Origin: Sipunculus nudus
Lineage: Eukaryota; Annelida; Sipuncula; Golfingiida; Sipunculidae
Assembly (NCBI GenBank): GCA_026874595.1
Contig: CM049320.1
Span: 49,302,714 to 49,366,713 of the forward strand
Length of the DNA: 64,000 nucleotides
Reading direction: 5' to 3'
Shown: positions 35,041-46,392 of the stretch, in pieces
Layout of the letters: every line of letters begins with the position of its first letter
Position numbering within the stretch: the first letter of the stretch is position 1
The notes under the pieces: model-generated
Database searches by the model: none
Seen by the model: only the letters and a program-made list of their open reading frames with translations
What the model was told of the DNA's origin: nothing
Position numbers and translations under genes: made by a program

Positions 35041-35080
35041 ACGACTATAGCTCAAATGACTTATAGTCAGCTGAGCTAAA
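35041..35080. repeat. Hairpin end of dispersed repeat, inverted copy
   Basis: GACTTATAGTCAGCTGAGCT is the reverse complement of the 20,706-20,734 hairpin type. It is preceded by GACGGACGGACGGAC at about 35,008. It abuts the inner edge of the polypurine arm of the 8.6-kb element. Confidence 0.6.
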
Positions 35081-35870
35081 AAGAAGAAAGTGAAGGAGGG
35101 GGATTAAGAAGGAGAAAAGTGAAGAACAGAAGAGCAAAACGAAAAAGAAACAAAGGGAGAATTGTAAAGAGTAAGAAAATGGACAAGAAGAAAAACAAAA
35201 AGATAAAACAGAAGGAATAAAGAGAAGGTAAGAAAAGGCAGAGGAGGAAGAAAAAAAAAAAGATTAACAAAAAAAGTAGGTGGAATAAGAAGGGGGAAAA
35301 GAAGGAGGATACGAAAAATAGGAAAGCATTGAAAAAGAGTTATACAGAAAAAAAAGAAGATACACTAGAAGAAAAGACAGAGAAAGTACATAATAAAAGA
35401 TGGGACAGACGAAGAAGACATAAAAGTAAAATTAGATGAAGAGTACGAAGGAAGACAGAAGAAAGGAAGAAAATTCAGAACATGAGAAGAAAAGCAAGAC
35501 AAAAAAGTGAATACAAGGAGAAGAAATTTAGAAGAATTAAAGGAAGTAGGGGAAGAAGGAGAGCGAAAAGAAGAAGATAAAAATGAAGGAGAAAAAGAGC
35601 AAGACAAAGTTGACAAGAAAAAAAAAAAAGAAGAAAAAGAATAGTGAGAGAAGAGAGAAAGAGGCATGCGGATTATAATAAGGAATGTTAGGAGAAGAGC
35701 AAAGGACGAAGAAGTACAATAGAGCAAGTTGAAGGGGACAATGAACGTGAAAAACAAGGCGAAGAGCAGAAGAGAAAAACGGAGAGAAAAAGGATAAGAA
35801 GAAGAAGAAAAACAGTGAGAAGACAAGGAAGAAGCAGAGTAAGAATGGGGAGAAGAAAAATAGTCTTTGA
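35080..35870. repeat. Polypurine tract, right arm
   Basis: Nearly 800 bases of A and G with few pyrimidines (GAAGAAGAA, AGGAGAA words), the inverted partner of 28,222-28,900. Confidence 0.9.
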
Positions 35871-36334
35871 ACAATCTTTCCTTTTGCTCCTTTTGTCTAT
35901 TCAGATCAGATTATTATTATCATATGCATGCAGGGTTTGACAGCAATTTTATGTGCAAAGTATTGTGCTGCGACTTGGGGTCTTTTTTCCAATGTCTATC
36001 GATTTTATTATGTCATAAATATGTCATAAATTAATGATCTCAGACATTTACTCATTTTCAAATGAAGGTAAGTCAACTTTTAGCGTATACAGCAGATTAT
36101 TAAGAGCAAAGTGACCGGTATGTTTGGAAGTAACCATGGATTTTTTTTTCACGTTTGGCATACACGATGGGTCTGGATTTACGATTTAGATGCTAGCCTG
36201 AATCGTGATTTCACGGAACATGACAGCAGCATTAACCGTGAAAACCAGTTATTTTCCTCGCAAATGGACACTGAGTCCTGCACAAACCGTGCTTTCACAC
36301 AACGTTACCGGAGAAAAAAGGTGAATTCGTTTTC

Positions 36335-36483
36335 CTATAATTTTTTTTCACGTTTTGTGTTTAACGATTTGGAGAAAGCCTTTCATGTTTATTTTTTCAC
36401 GTTTAATGAAAAATAAAATATGCGTATTTTGACATAAATAACGGTTTGGGGATATTTTTCACGATTAGTGCAGATTCGCGTTT
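36335..36483. other. Junction sequence right of the 8.6-kb element
   Basis: About 150 bp contain TTTTTTTTTCACGTTTTGTG and TTTTTCACGATTAG, echoing subterminal words of the element's arms (TTTTTTTTTCACGTTTGGCA at 36,140). It may be a partial duplication of the arm, before copy B resumes in the half hairpin. Confidence 0.4.
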
Positions 36484-36735
36484 TGATGCCGCAAGGAGTT
36501 CGCAAGTGAGACGTACACATTTTTGAGGTACCATGGAAAGAAATTCCGTGGTCTAAGAGGGAGCAAGTGCCACTTGCCAGCTGAGCACGGTTTGTCCAAC
36601 ATCTTCCGTTCATGCTTACGGGCTGTCTGCGACATCGAAATTTCGCAATACGGACTTGCTTGGCACGTGAGATTTATGCACAAAGTTTGGACGCAAACAG
36701 ATCGTAGGGGCCAAACCGATTGTGACCAAAACTAA
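36484..36735. mobile_element. Half hairpin element (right arm and spacer only)
   Basis: This matches about 6,443-6,672 of the full hairpin element, including GCAAGGAGTTCGCAAGTGAG and the right arm with GGACTTGCTTGGCACGTG. The left arm is absent. The missing part corresponds to where the 8.6-kb inverted-arm element and about 150 bp of junction sequence now sit. Confidence 0.75.
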
Positions 36736-37142
36736 ATCATCTTCCTCTACGACCTCCACGGCACCTATAATTCGCATGGACGTACGATCCCAAAGTTCGT
36801 GCGTTTAGTTGCGACCAAGGTTTTAATTCTAACCTATATTTGGGAGCTGCGTGGCAAAAAAACAATTTTGAACCCTCTGACACTCTCGCATGATCCTATA
36901 GTAGAATTTGACCTTGTTTACTGTTAATTTTGTATGCACTGAAAACATGTGAGATGTCTTAAGTCATCACTGAGGAGTTTAACCTACTCACTTTTTCTTT
37001 GTCCATAAACGTATTATCTGATTATGTCTGCAATCAGGAAATATTTTACATTTTTAAACAACATGATCATTGGAAATATAAGTAAAATGTATAAATCTCT
37101 ATTCTTTTGAGTATGAAATTCGATAATGATATTTGAATTGGT

Positions 37143-37173
37143 AGACATATATATATATATATATATATATATA
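37143..37173. repeat. (AT)n microsatellite
   Basis: A short AT run in copy B; the copy-A counterpart at 7,085-7,099 is shorter. Confidence 0.9.
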
Positions 37174-37953
37174 CAAAGTTTTTTTAATATTACTGATACA
37201 AGTGTTGACGCTTTCTTTTTAAAAAGCAATATAACAATACACCATATATAAGACATAAGGTTAAGACCAAGTGTGTGCATGGATAAATTATAATCAGATG
37301 TAAATAATAATATGCAAATTAATAATAAGAAAGATTCATATATGACAATTCATAAGAAAATTTAGTACACTGGTACTTTAAAACTAATAATTTAGAAGTG
37401 AAATAGAAGGGGCTTTTATAAAACGTTCATTCTTTGAGAGAGAAATTCATAATAATCATACATCGGGCGATATAACCGGATATCACTAATGTCTCAATGG
37501 TGGCAGCAAATAGTGAAGCTTTTGACTGGGATAGAGAAAACGTATATATAACGGAGTGTTGCATGAATTATTTTTCTGCGCGTGTCGGGCCGAGTTTTTG
37601 AAATGCCTGCTCATAATGTATACATGGGGATAAATTTAGTGCCATTTGTTGGTCGTGGTAATCGTTGCTTACTGACCTTGTCCAAGTGCCACAGCCGACA
37701 TGAACATTCAAGAATAGGACTAATAATATAATAATTTTTATAGTCGTAAACCGCTCTCCTTAAGTAGTTCAAGTAATATAATCCCGGCCCCACTGCATGA
37801 CGTTCCCTCGGAATCAGCGCTGGGTGGATGATGTAGCTCGCTGTAACTGGCCGTCCTCCACTGTGTCCATGACTTCAGAAAAAAAAATATAAAAAAAGCG
37901 GGCCAAACACGACTTTTGGGGTATAGCACCGCGCAAAGAAAGCCCATGGAATA

Positions 37954-38290
37954 CTTGGTTAAGTATCTTAACTCTCTGCGTCCTGTTTGCGAGATATCCC
38001 ACCAATCATGAAAGCAGGATATTTGGAAAACAATGCGCAAAAGGCATTACTACTTTCACAAGTAAAGTGTGGTATTCTACGTCAAATGCCTTTATGTAAT
38101 ATAAAAAAAGAGTACATGCTTGCTGATTTTAAACCAGGAGAGTGGCATACCAGTCATGGAGCATGTTATACAGTGCTGCATAGTAAAAAAGGCCTTTTAA
38201 TCCCTTATACTGTATGGTCAAGGTTATCCTAGATGCTTTCGATTAACGATGGAACAATTGTTGCCTCAAACTGTTTGTCTTTCACTGGTT
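37954..38290. other. Non-coding sequence after copy B
   Basis: Unique sequence bridging copy B and the minisatellite. Open frames on both strands here lack any recognisable domain. Confidence 0.4.
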
Positions 38291-38295
38291 TGAGG

Positions 38296-38915
38296 GAATA
38301 TAACCATATATCAAGGAATATAACCGTAGTTCAGGGAAACTCACCCTTTATCAGGGAATATAACCATATATCAGGGAATATAACTATATATCAGGGAAAC
38401 TCACCATGTATCAGGGAATGCATGTGTAACCATATGCCAGGGAATATAACCATATAACAGGGAAACTAACCATGTATCAGGGAATATATTAACCATATAT
38501 CAGGGAATAAAACTATATATCAGGGAAACTAACCATGTGTCAGGGAATATAACTATATATCAGGGAATATAACTATATATATATATCAGGAAAACTAACT
38601 ATATATCAGGGAATATAACCAAAGATCAGGGAAACTAACCATGTATCAGGGAATATATTAACCATATATCAGGGAATATAACTATATATCAGGGAAACTA
38701 ACCATGTATCAGGGAATATAACTATATATCAGGGAATATAACTATATATATCAGGGAAACTAACCATGTATCAGGGAATATATTAACCATATATCAGGGA
38801 ATATAACCATATATCAGGGAAACTAACCATGTATCAGGGAATATATTAACCATATATCAGGGAATATAACCATATATCAGGGAATATAACCATATATCAG
38901 GGAATATAACCATAT
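38296..38915. repeat. Minisatellite of about 20-bp words (TATCAGGGAA)
   Basis: About 30 units of ATATATCAGGGAATATAACC, with variants ending GAAACTAACC or GAATATATTAACC and starting ATGTATCAGGG. The variants recur in ordered groups of about 60 bp, showing higher-order structure. Confidence 0.95.
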
Positions 38916-39389
38916 GTCAGTCTCCACGGATCTGTTGGTGTTACTTAAACTATGGAGGTGTTATAACCAACTTTCCGTATTCACTTTAGTTTTTTCCATA
39001 TTATTTTTTACTGAGGTAACAGCCTGGCTTAGCTTACATATTATATGCATTTGCAATTAGCACCTTTCCGTATTCACTGTTAAGCAATTGTTCCCCCACA
39101 AATATTTTATTGAAGTAACCGCCTCCATTTGTGTCTTAGCTGCACCTAAGAAAGCTACGGATCCGTACATGCCTGTAGGGCGGACCCATTGTTTATATAG
39201 ATGTGTAGGGCATTAATCCTACTCCACATTCGTTGACTGATATGCTCTGATATGATATGGGTGGGCGCCAAGTGTTTTTTTTTTGGTCAAAAATAACATC
39301 TAAGAATCTGGCAGCGTCAGAATCTTTTAAATTCTCACCTAACAGTTTAAAGGGTTCAAAGTATTTTGGTTTGTACGCCTTGGAAACCT

Positions 39390-42120
39390 GAAATAAGGTC
39401 ATGGTCACCTACATTCTGTCAAACTTGTTTATCAGCACCCAGACAGTCTGACGAAGCACCAATTATAACGGTTGGACCTAGAACCTTCCAAATTAAAATT
39501 CAAGGATTTCTTGGGCAAGTGTTCTTCATAACCCAAGATTAGGTCCTCAATTGTGCTATATATTTTGTTAGGTAAAAGCGAAAATCCTAATTTTGAGTCG
39601 TGGCCATAATCTTAAATGTTAGGTCCGGAAACATGGTTTTAATGTCTCCTGAGACAACTACAATAAGGTCACAATGATTAGATTCTGTGAGCTATGTGAT
39701 AGAACATGATTTTAGCATCCAATTAGTCAGACAGGCACAAAAGGTAGCAGTTGGACCTAGAAACTTCTAATTCAATTGAGATCATGAGAGGGCCATGTAA
39801 AATCTTCGTAGAAACCCTACATAAGGTCATTGTTACCCATATTCTGTGAGGATTTAGCACCAGATAATTTAGATGGACACAAACCTTAGCAGATGGACTT
39901 AGAGCTTAGCAGCTCAGGAGTTCCAGGAAAAATGTTCTTGGAAACCCTAAGTGAGGTCGCAGTATCCTATTTTCTAAGATCTTTGAACAAAAAGCCTGAT
40001 ATGACCCTCTGAAAGTAATACTGTTCTTTGTCACGGTTCCTTAACAAATATTGTTCACAAGATTTTAACATTACAAATTAATAAATGCATCACTTGTATG
40101 TCAATTTCAACTGAGCGTCACGGCCTATGGGCTACTTGTTAGTGTTAGGTATCGCGAGGCACGGAGCAGTTATGTTTCACTACATTATTTTGGTGTTATT
40201 TAACTCCGAGTAGGAATACCAGTCAGTTAAAACTATGATATATTATACATTTTGGTTGTTTATTTGAGAGGAAAAACAGCGTGGTCAAGTGAGAAAGCTC
40301 TGGCGAGGCGGGCCTCTTTATAAACCCGGTGGTTACTTAGATCATTTCAAGACATTTACTCAGGCTGTCAGCAATATCGCTGGAAAAGGACGTGTTAGCT
40401 TGAGTTCTCTTTAAACGCTCGGGTCAGTGATCGAATTTCTCCATTTTGCGGGACAGAGAAGCGATATGTGGATTTAAAAATTTTCCTATTTCTGACACGT
40501 AAACGCAGTTAGATCTTTGTATCAATGCCTTTTATGCTTGAATTTAAGTAAACTCCAAAAGCCAAAGTATATATATGTCTTGGCTATATAAAGGGTATTT
40601 TGATCATATCGGCGGAGTTAAGTATGCACTGTTGCCTCATCATTGCTAGTAATAGAATAATGGTGAACCAAGGGAATCCGGCCTGTTAGAAAAAAAGCTA
40701 TAAGGTGTCGTTAAGAATGTATTTTTTAGCTCAGCTTTACCAATCACTCTTTGTCCGTCGTCCGTCCGGTCGTCCACTCTTCCGACTGTCCGGCCTTCTG
40801 TCCGTTAACAGGGCACAAATCGTAACCGCTGTACCTAGAACCTCTTACTTGACATCCTGAGAGGTTTATGAAAAATCTCCTTGGAAACCTAGAATTAGGT
40901 CTCTGTTATCCATATTCTTCGAGCTATGGGGCTCCGAAGTACCCCGAAGTAATTGAAAATTTGATAAAAAAGCTGAAGTATCTGATCAACTAATGCATTG
41001 ATCACCATGGTTCCTTGCATGGATATTGATAATGAAATGTTTCATCAGTTTCATCAGACAGGAGCCGCCACCTTATTTTTTGTTTGTTTTTTTTTTACAA
41101 TTTTTTTTTCTTTATCTTTGAGACCTTTAAAGATGTGATCACCTTTTAACAGAGCACAAATCGTAATGACTGGACCTAGAATCTTGTTTCTCAACATCTA
41201 GAGATGTTCACGGTCGACCCCCACCCAGGGTGGGTGCTCTGCAGGCCCAATGCGGACACTGTACCCAACAGTCGGGTTTCACTCACAAACGAGTGCGTCT
41301 TTCGGGGGTTCCTCGGTGTTATGACCCAGCAATGGGGATGAGACACACCCAGGACCCGCAGGAGCGAATCACCAAGCCTGGTTGACGCCAGAGCACTGTG
41401 TGCAAGCCCCTGTCACGGAGTCCGAAACCGGAATGGAAATTCTGCGGTTGTATATAGACTTAGTTGAACCGGCATAAAAAAAATGGAGGCGGTTACCTCC
41501 ACCAAAAAAAATTAAAAAAAAAAAAAAAATCTAGAGAGGCCCATGAGAGTCTTCTAGGGAACCTAAAATTAGTTCTCTATTACCCATAACCTGTGAGTTA
41601 TGAGGCTTCGAAGTACCCCCCCCCTCCAAAAAAAAAACAAAAAAAAAAACACATAAGCTCATACCAAAGCTCTAGTGTCTGAACAACTAGTGCATTGATC
41701 GCCATGATTCTTTGCATGCATATTTATCATCGAGTGTTTCATCAGTTCCTGTAGACTGGTGGCGCCACCTGGACTTTTTCGATTTTTTACGCATATTTAT
41801 CTTTATTTTTGAGACCTTCAAAGATGTGGTCGTCTGTTAACAAATCACAACCGTTGGTCCAAGAATCTTCTAACTTAATATCCAGGGAGGCCCTTGTAAA
41901 CCTGAAATTAGGTCTCTGTTACCAATATTCTCTGAGCTATGGGGCTTATAATCACCCAAACAGAAAAAATTGAAAATTTGATACCAAAGTAGGGCACAAA
42001 TCATAACAATTGGACCCAGAATCTTCTAGCTTGACATCCAGAGAATACCTTAAAAGTTCTCCCCAGAAACCTGAAATTGGGTCAGTGTGACTAATATTCT
42101 AGATTGAATAACATCCTTGA
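39390..42120. repeat. Array of degenerate repeats of about 100-130 bp
   Basis: Recurring order: GGACCTAGAATCTTCTAACT, ACATCCAGAGAGGCCCATG, AAACCTGAAATTAGGTCTC, then TATTCTCTGAGCTATGGGGC. Examples are near 39,470, 39,750, 39,895, 40,840, 41,170, 41,865 and 42,010. A border-like TTTTTTAGCTCAGC with GTCCGTCGTCCGTCCGG lies at 40,727-40,770. The copies are old and diverged. Confidence 0.7.
41205..41528 (+). mobile_element. SINE with 9-bp target duplication
   Basis: A 324-bp insertion splits one repeat of the array. It is flanked by ATCTAGAGA at 41,196-41,204 and 41,529-41,537. The 3' end is A-rich (GGCGGTTACCTCCACC, then A runs). The body is GC-rich, unlike its surroundings (GGTGGGTGCTCTGCAGGCCC near the start). 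I do not see clear tRNA A and B boxes, so the head type is undetermined. No coding capacity. Confidence 0.75.
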
Positions 42121-44050
42121 TAGCATTTCCCCCTCTTTTTGTGCTGACCGGCCTTGTTTTTAGGTCTGCTTGATTTAAAAGTAGTGTCACAGATACGGAA
42201 AAATGAACATTTCGGCCACCATTTTTAAAATCAAGATGGCGGCCTCTAGGGGTCTTGAATATTTGGGGTCTATTATTTTAAAGATGCCTAGGGGTAGTAC
42301 CGTAGTATCCCTGTGCAAAGTTTCATGCTTTCTGCAAAATTTGAGCAATTCTGGTGAAAATTGGGCCTTAGCCGCTGTATTATTAGTAAATTTTCTTACA
42401 ATATCAACCATGTGCGAAAAATATTCTTCGCATGACTCGCACGGGTTACTGACGATAGCCAACTTGTAAGCGATGCATGCAGGAAATATGACTCGCTAAC
42501 ATAGAGACTGATTTTTTAGTGAATTCACATGTATTCATTTTGTATCTTAATTCATAACTCGTAGCCTAATGTGAAGATAATCGCTTGTTTAACACGGTAG
42601 CAATGCAACAGAATGGATGACCGTTGCAGTAAATTCCACAATATGGGTTGTACTGTATTGCTCACTACTCAAGTTAGACTTGCATTAATGTCCACTGAGT
42701 TATGCATCACGGCTTCCACTGGATGTGGCTTGATTTCCCATTTCTATGTCACACTTAATGATGGAAAATACATTCTAGCTTAATTTATACTATTTTCCTC
42801 TGGCGCTAGACGTCAGCACAACCCAGTATACAAGCAATTTAGTAATCTCATGAACCTTTGAACTGAAAAGGGAAATACATACATTAAGCAAACTGTTAGA
42901 CTATGACTAATCAAAATTCCGAATAGATTTGCACATTTACGCAATATATTATAAATAAACAATATCACGGTCAAGCATAGCCCTGCCCTGCTTTTGCTAC
43001 TGAAATGCCTAAAATAAAACGTGATTCCATGTACCGATAGACGTGAACCAGTGCCAGCTCTTATCACTAAATAAGTCGGCCAGAGAGCCGTAACTTAGGT
43101 ATATATTTTGCCACGAGGTGGTAGTACCTGTTATAAACTTCGCGACACAGCAAGGTAAGTTTGATGGCTCTTTTAGTGTGAGGAATTATGTTTCAAGAAA
43201 AGCATAAATATACTAGAAGTCACATTATTCCAGACACTCGTGTTGAAGCAAAGCATTTTTCAGCCTTTCTTTGCCTTGAGATAAAAGAGAAGCTAGGTGT
43301 GACTTCGGACCCGGACTGCGTTTCGTTGTAAAACCGAGCTTTGTTTGTCGTTCTTGGTCACGCAGGGCGTAATAGACCGGTAGCGCCATCTGGTTGTTGT
43401 TTAATGCACTTTAAAGATGTTAATGCATGACTGAAACTGCTCACCAATATACATGCAGTCATATTAAATAGCTGATCTGCCTTCCGATTGAAGTTAATGT
43501 TTGGTACAGTGTTAAACGTGTGCATGTACTGCCCGAGCGGTGGTGAGGACTGATTGCGAGAGCCTGTTATCTATTGATCTTTACACCAGGTAATACAGGA
43601 ATGAAACTGAATCAATATTAGAAACACCTGCACGCGTGCGTATACCGACTGAGCTACAGAGTTACAATGTAGGAGCTGCCTGCTGGATTTAAACTTGTAC
43701 CTGCTCTGCTAAGACCCACGGGAGAACCATAAGGTAAGCTGTGTGACTATGACGTGGGGACGTGAGGTTAATATAGTAGATAAGCGCTAGTGTTTACGGT
43801 CCAGTTACAACAAGTGACAGTCCAGAAGTGTTTTGATTAAAAGTCACGCCTTTCGTTTCATATATGGCGCTTCCTTATCAGATGAAGTAGGACGTTGTTT
43901 TGAGGTAGGGGTGTTTAGTTTTTAATAATTTAAATATCTAGGTTATTTGGTTTGGGAGGGTTTAATTAATACTCAAGACATGGAGCGTATGTTATAGTTC
44001 TATAAAAAAAATATGCTAATATCATATACACAAACGAACAAATATTGTAT
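42121..44050. other. Unique non-coding sequence
   Basis: No supported exon. Positions 42,190-42,470 resemble a dispersed repeat (AAAATCAAGATGGCGGCCTC). Consensus-like splice donors occur at 43,152 (CAGCAAG|GTAAGT) and 43,734 (CATAAG|GTAAGC); they may belong to untranslated first exons, but nothing confirms this. Confidence 0.4.
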
Positions 44051-44053
44051 ATA

Positions 44054-44077
44054 AAAACACACACACACACACACCCT

Positions 44078-44166
<89 letters not shown>

Positions 44167-44282
44167 AGAGAGAGAGATCGCAAATTGTTTTTCATACATT
44201 TTTTCGTCACCATCACGTGCATTTAAATGCATCCTATACTGCGCTGTTGCACAATCAATATATATGTGTGTGTGTGTGTGAG

Positions 44283-44325
<43 letters not shown>

Positions 44326-44326
44326 A
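44054..44326. repeat. Palindromic compound microsatellite
   Basis: A left arm of (AC)n with a CCCTC interruption leads into (AT)n to 44,162. A right arm of (AT)n leads into (GT)n with a GAGGG interruption and ends at 44,325. The interruptions are reverse complements at mirrored positions. The central spacer includes the palindrome GCATTTAAATGC (44,219-44,230). Confidence 0.85.
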
Positions 44327-44329
44327 ACG

Positions 44330-45984
44330 TTATAAATATATGCAACACTTGTATACATCTATAAGAGGCCATCTTTCTTCGGATGCCCGCAGGTGTGAAA
44401 TGATTCGGGCACAAGTCATGTCAGGACCTGTACTGTGCTGAGCATATCCGTTTTCATTCCCTGTTACGACCTACCCGGCCCCGGGGTTGTCATTTCTGAG
44501 TCTGCGTTAACGTAAGGACAGAGGTATAATCCGCCTCAGGCCGTGATCACGGGACGTTGTAGTAATATACGACATGTTGACACAGCACCTCAACTTGTGT
44601 TTGTGATCACTCGAGATCTCGGTGACGGTGAACACCGCTACTGAATGTCTGTAATAATAGAACAAGAAACTTCGTCTGCCTTCCTGGGCCTCTGCAGGGT
44701 CCATATTATATAAACAGCGGGCCGAGGACTTGTAAAATGCAAATGACTGTAATCTCAATCTCTCTCATGTGGAAACTTCGCCGCTACCACCGCTTTTAAT
44801 TATATTTATAAATATCTCATATAAACCAATCAGTAATGTTTAGTGCTCGTGGTGATATTTCATTTCATGTTTCCAGATAGCGGTAGTCTGCCAGCCAAAC
44901 GTAGATATTAAAGTTCTTGTGACGTTGGGCTGTTAGAATAACCCGCTGGGTCGTGATCAATTTTAAGTTAAGCAGATGTACACGCCAACAAGAAGGCTCT
45001 TTTCATAAAAAAATGCTCAAATATCACATGAAGAAACGGTGAGGTGAAAATACCTTGACTTATAAACAGCTAAGATTACGTCATTCTACGGGACACCAGA
45101 AGTTATGGGTCCATATTAGCGTAAAATACAAATCTATATTTTATTGACTACGAATCTGTCCGAAACGGGGCGCCTTTTTCTGCATGATTATATAAAGAGA
45201 AGCATGCTTTTGTTTAATCACAAAACATGTAGCACCCCTATAGCTTTTTTTAACAAAAACATTGTGACCTGCAAAAGTCAAGAGGTCTTTGCAACTATCT
45301 GACTGAGCATGTAAATATTAATCATAGTACAATTAAAACACGACTTTTTATTTATTTTATTTTTAATTTGCAGTACCCATATGTTGATCCGACCCTTGGA
45401 ACGGCCGTTCTATCATGACTGGTGCAATGACTCCCAGTCCTCACCATTTATTTAAAAAATCCTAGGAGTCATCTTTTCGTGACTAATTTCCATGTATCCC
45501 CATCCATTCCGGATGTGTTTGTCTCGCACATTTCGTATGCACACAAACGCACACAGACGCATAAAGGAACTGATATGGACAGATTTATCCGTATATATCA
45601 ACATGCATTTACGTGTATATTAAGTATATTTGTAAAAAAATATCTAGCTACATATATATATATATATTCATGTATATTATGTTTTACCATTTACTTTATT
45701 ATACTACATACCCCTTTTAATTGTTTCCATAAGGATGGCCCAAACTCACTCGGAATGCGTCCCTAACTGTTAAGTATCTCACGTCTGTGACCGGTTTGAA
45801 CGAGTTTTGCCTTCAGCGTAAAAAGGCTTCACTGATTTTCTCGGAAACATCGCATGTCTGTACATGGTTTAAAGAAATGTGTTTCTCTGCGCTGTGTCAT
45901 TTAAGTATGTCACACTGTAAAGCAATATTGCCTTTGATGATCCTCCTTTGTTAAGACATTGAACGTGTTTTCGAAGATAAATGT

Positions 45985-45985
<1 letters not shown>
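44330..45985. other. Unique non-coding sequence
   Basis: Nothing supported beyond short low-complexity tracts, such as AT at 45,652-45,667. Confidence 0.4.

Positions 45986-46045
<60 letters not shown>
45986..46045. repeat. (AT)n microsatellite
   Basis: An uninterrupted AT run of about 60 bases. Confidence 0.95.
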
Positions 46046-46047
<2 letters not shown>

Positions 46048-46189
46048 AAAAGAATAACAGAAGATAAAAGGTATATTTGAAAAAAAAATAATGTCAGTTC
46101 AAATTAAGATTCAAACATTAGGGGTTGGTGGTATGTTGAGTGCAGACGCACTCTGACATTTAGATGTTCAGTATTCTTTATAATTATAC

Positions 46190-46392
46190 CCTAGGGGAGG
46201 ATCTAGGATTTAGGAAAAGGAGGAGTCCATACAACGCAGAAGGACTATTGACAAAACCTAAAAAAAGGTTCCCAGGTACCGAAAAAGGGATGGGTCCAGG
46301 TTTGAAAAAAGTGCTGCGGCCGAAAGGGGGAGGGGGGCCTGACCAGCTTGACCCCCCCCCCCCCCCCCTCACCTGGATCCGCTTCTGATGTC
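46190..46392. mobile_element. MITE-like element with GGATC(C/T)AGG ends
   Basis: The left end GGGGAGGATCTAGGAT and right end CACCTGGATCCGCTTCTG are imperfect inverted repeats. The interior carries GGAGTCCA and G/C runs, including a long C run at 46,351-46,368. Such GGATCC-ended elements are common hAT-type MITEs in animals; the family is inferred. Confidence 0.55.

Larger units (their letters stand above)
27753..36334. mobile_element. 8.6-kb element with inverted arms over 1 kb
   Basis: The left arm (27,753 to about 28,895) and right arm (about 35,080-36,334) are inverted copies at roughly 80-85 percent by eye. Outer ends are GAAAACGTATTCACG and GTGAATTCGTTTTC, flanked by CTA on each side (27,750-27,752 and 36,335-36,337). 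Shared arm blocks include GTTTGTGCAGGACTCAGTGT, GTGAAATCACGATTCA and CTGCTGTATACGC in inverse order. The inner halves of the arms are a polypyrimidine tract on the left and a polypurine tract on the right. The interior holds a Gmr1-like fragment and 4.8 kb of AT-rich non-coding DNA, with no transposase seen. It interrupts copy B. Candidate fold-back-type or large non-autonomous transposon. Confidence 0.75.
20369..37953 (+). repeat. Segmental duplication, copy B (interrupted)
   Basis: This is the second direct copy of 1-7,965. Positions 20,369-27,745 match 1-6,140, and 36,484-37,953 match about 6,440-7,964. The copy is stretched by later insertions: a repeat near 20,690-21,060, a 766-bp MITE at 26,826-27,591, and the 8.6-kb inverted-arm element at 27,753-36,334. 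About 370 bp of copy A (960-1,330) is missing here, as is about 300 bp around the large insertion. The two plus-strand gene exons are degraded in this copy, whereas the minus-strand exon pair stays open. Confidence 0.9.

Noticed and set aside
35365-35874. 169-codon minus-strand open frame
   Set aside because: It reads the complement of the polypurine tract; Ser/Phe content is compositional.
38296-38915. CRISPR-like array
   Set aside because: Units are contiguous 20-bp words without unique spacers, and the genome is eukaryotic.
44022-44441. His-Thr and Val-Cys repeat open frames
   Set aside because: They arise from AC, GT and AT microsatellites.
46164-46388. Gly/Pro-rich frames on both strands
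   Set aside because: They come from the G and C runs of a MITE-like element.
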